Shown: positions 63,251-64,000 of the stretch, piece by piece
Layout of the letters: the number at the start of each line of letters is the position of its first letter
Position numbering within the stretch: the first letter of the stretch is position 1
Assembly: GCF_001294205.1 (NCBI RefSeq)
Contig: NZ_LAQT01000002.1
Location: forward strand, 434,001-498,000
DNA: 64,000 bases
Direction: 5' to 3'
Origin: Amantichitinum ursilacus
Lineage (GTDB): Bacteria > Pseudomonadota > Gammaproteobacteria > Burkholderiales > Chitinibacteraceae
Made by a program: the position numbers and the translations under genes
Notes under the pieces: model-generated
What the model saw: only the letters and a program-made list of their open reading frames with translations
The model's database searches: none
What the model was told of the DNA's origin: nothing

Positions 63251-64000
63251 TTAGCGGCCCTTACGGCCTGCAATACGCATGCGCAGCGCATTCAGCTTGA
63301 TAAAGCCGCCTGCGTCCGCCTGATTGTAGGCGCCGCCGTCATCATCAAAGGTGGCGATGGTCTGGTCGAACAGCGTGTCTTTCGAATCACGCGACACCAC
63401 CGACACCGAGCCCTTGTACAACTTGACGCGCACCCAGCCGTTAACGCGCTCTTGCGTGTGATCAATCAGCACTTGCAGCGCCTTGCGCTCCGGGCTCCAC
63501 CAGTAGCCGTTGTAGACCAGGCTGGCGTAACGCGGCATCAGGTCGTCTTTCAGATGCGCCACTTCGCGGTCGAGCGTAATCGATTCGATGCCACGGTGTG
63601 CCTTCAGCAGAATGGTGCCGCCCGGGGTTTCGTAGCAGCCGCGGCTTTTCATGCCCACGTAGCGGTTTTCCACCAGATCGAGACGCCCGATGCCGTGCTT
63701 GCCGCCGAGCTCGTTGAGCTTGGTCAGCACTTGCGCCGGGCTGAGCGCCACGCCATTGATGGCCACGACATCGCCTTTGTCGAATTCGAGATCGACATAT
63801 TCAGGCGCGTCCGGCGCCGCTTCGGGGCTGACGGTCCAGCGCCACATGCTTTCTTCGGCTTCGGCTTTCGGGTCTTCCAGATGGCGACCTTCAAACGAGA
63901 TATGCAGCAGGTTGGCGTCCATGGAATAAGGTGCGCCACCGTTCTTGTGCTTCATATCCACGGGAATCTTGTTGGCTTCGGCATAAGCCAGCAGTTTTTC
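63251..64000 (-). CDS. argG: Argininosuccinate synthase (5' end outside window)
   Basis: ArgG joins citrulline and aspartate with ATP in arginine synthesis. Only the C-terminal ~250 residues are in the window; the frame is still open at base 64000. Seen are the [22 protein letters not shown] substrate region (pieces [12 protein letters not shown]), the conserved [17 protein letters not shown] and YETPGG, and a long C-terminal tail ([20 protein letters not shown]) of the proteobacterial long form. The ARG promoter lies outside the window. Confidence 0.95.
   Translation of the reverse strand, partial: EKLLAYAEANKIPVDMKHKNGGAPYSMDANLLHISFEGRHLEDPKAEAEESMWRWTVSPEAAPDAPEYVDLEFDKGDVVAINGVALSPAQVLTKLNELGGKHGIGRLDLVENRYVGMKSRGCYETPGGTILLKAHRGIESITLDREVAHLKDDLMPRYASLVYNGYWWSPERKALQVLIDHTQERVNGWVRVKLYKGSVSVVSRDSKDTLFDQTIATFDDDGGAYNQADAGGFIKLNALRMRIAGRKGR

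Overview
The window is about 64 kb of GC-rich chromosome with short intergenic gaps, from a Gram-negative, flagellated, respiring betaproteobacterium. The gene mix (RimO, TcdA, ComF-BioB, RadA-TrxA-Rho-L31, TamAB, PEP-CTERM protein, FlgJKL) and general protein character suggest Neisseriales, for example Chromobacteriaceae or relatives. That placement is inference; no rRNA gene is present. I see no tRNA, CRISPR array, transposase or prophage.

Layout. 1-3.2 kb: the end of a class I glutamine amidotransferase; an ECF sigma/anti-sigma pair; divergently, a Tat-exported metallophosphoesterase and a CuA-like cupredoxin. 3.2-4.4 kb: an AT-richer scar with one small unknown gene and frameshifted fragments that look like polymorphic-toxin relics. 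4.4-11.1 kb: housekeeping genes rimO, tcdA, an MFS carrier, a periplasmic binding-like protein, hslR and fumC. 11.3-18.2 kb: two small unknown genes, the NHEJ pair ku-ligD, then a minus-strand HAD-CHAD-Hpt operon. 18.3-29 kb: a ychJ-like gene and a fatty-acid beta-oxidation locus (tetR, fadE, fadL, a fadN-type bifunctional enzyme, thiolase), followed by a chalcone-isomerase-like exported protein. 29-35.5 kb: a non-coding stretch with a candidate structured sRNA, then tamA-tamB. 35.8-47 kb: a GDSL lipoprotein, comF and bioB (divergent), a DUF2325 protein, a UvrD-like helicase, small unknown genes, an exported M3 peptidase, a PEP-CTERM protein and a Na+/H+ antiporter. 47-50.7 kb: frmA-fghA formaldehyde detoxification and a Cache-GGDEF cyclase. 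50.8-55.9 kb: flgJ, flgK, flgL. 56-64 kb: radA, trxA, rho, rpmE2, a GT39-like membrane protein, and on the minus strand a DUF3149 protein, yajQ, ppnP, a DUF2788 protein and the end of argG.

Regulatory signals. The flgJKL block carries a textbook sigma-54 promoter before flgJ and sigma-28 promoters before flgK and flgL, so flagellar hierarchy can be read in the sequence. The fad TetR-family gene is preceded by an 8-bp-arm palindrome of PsrA type; a near match lies upstream of the GDSL lipoprotein. rho has a consensus sigma-70 promoter.

Repeats. Five copies of a ~92-107 bp inverted repeat (arms ATAGGGTGGGTC / GACCCACCCTAT) lie directly behind stop codons, two of them supplying the stop itself, and two copies bracket flgJKL. 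A second short palindromic family accompanies two of them.

Best candidates for new biology: the four-hairpin anti-Shine-Dalgarno sRNA candidate at 29.5 kb, the cupredoxin whose first CuA histidine is replaced by methionine, the toxin-relic island, and the stop-codon-hugging repeat family.
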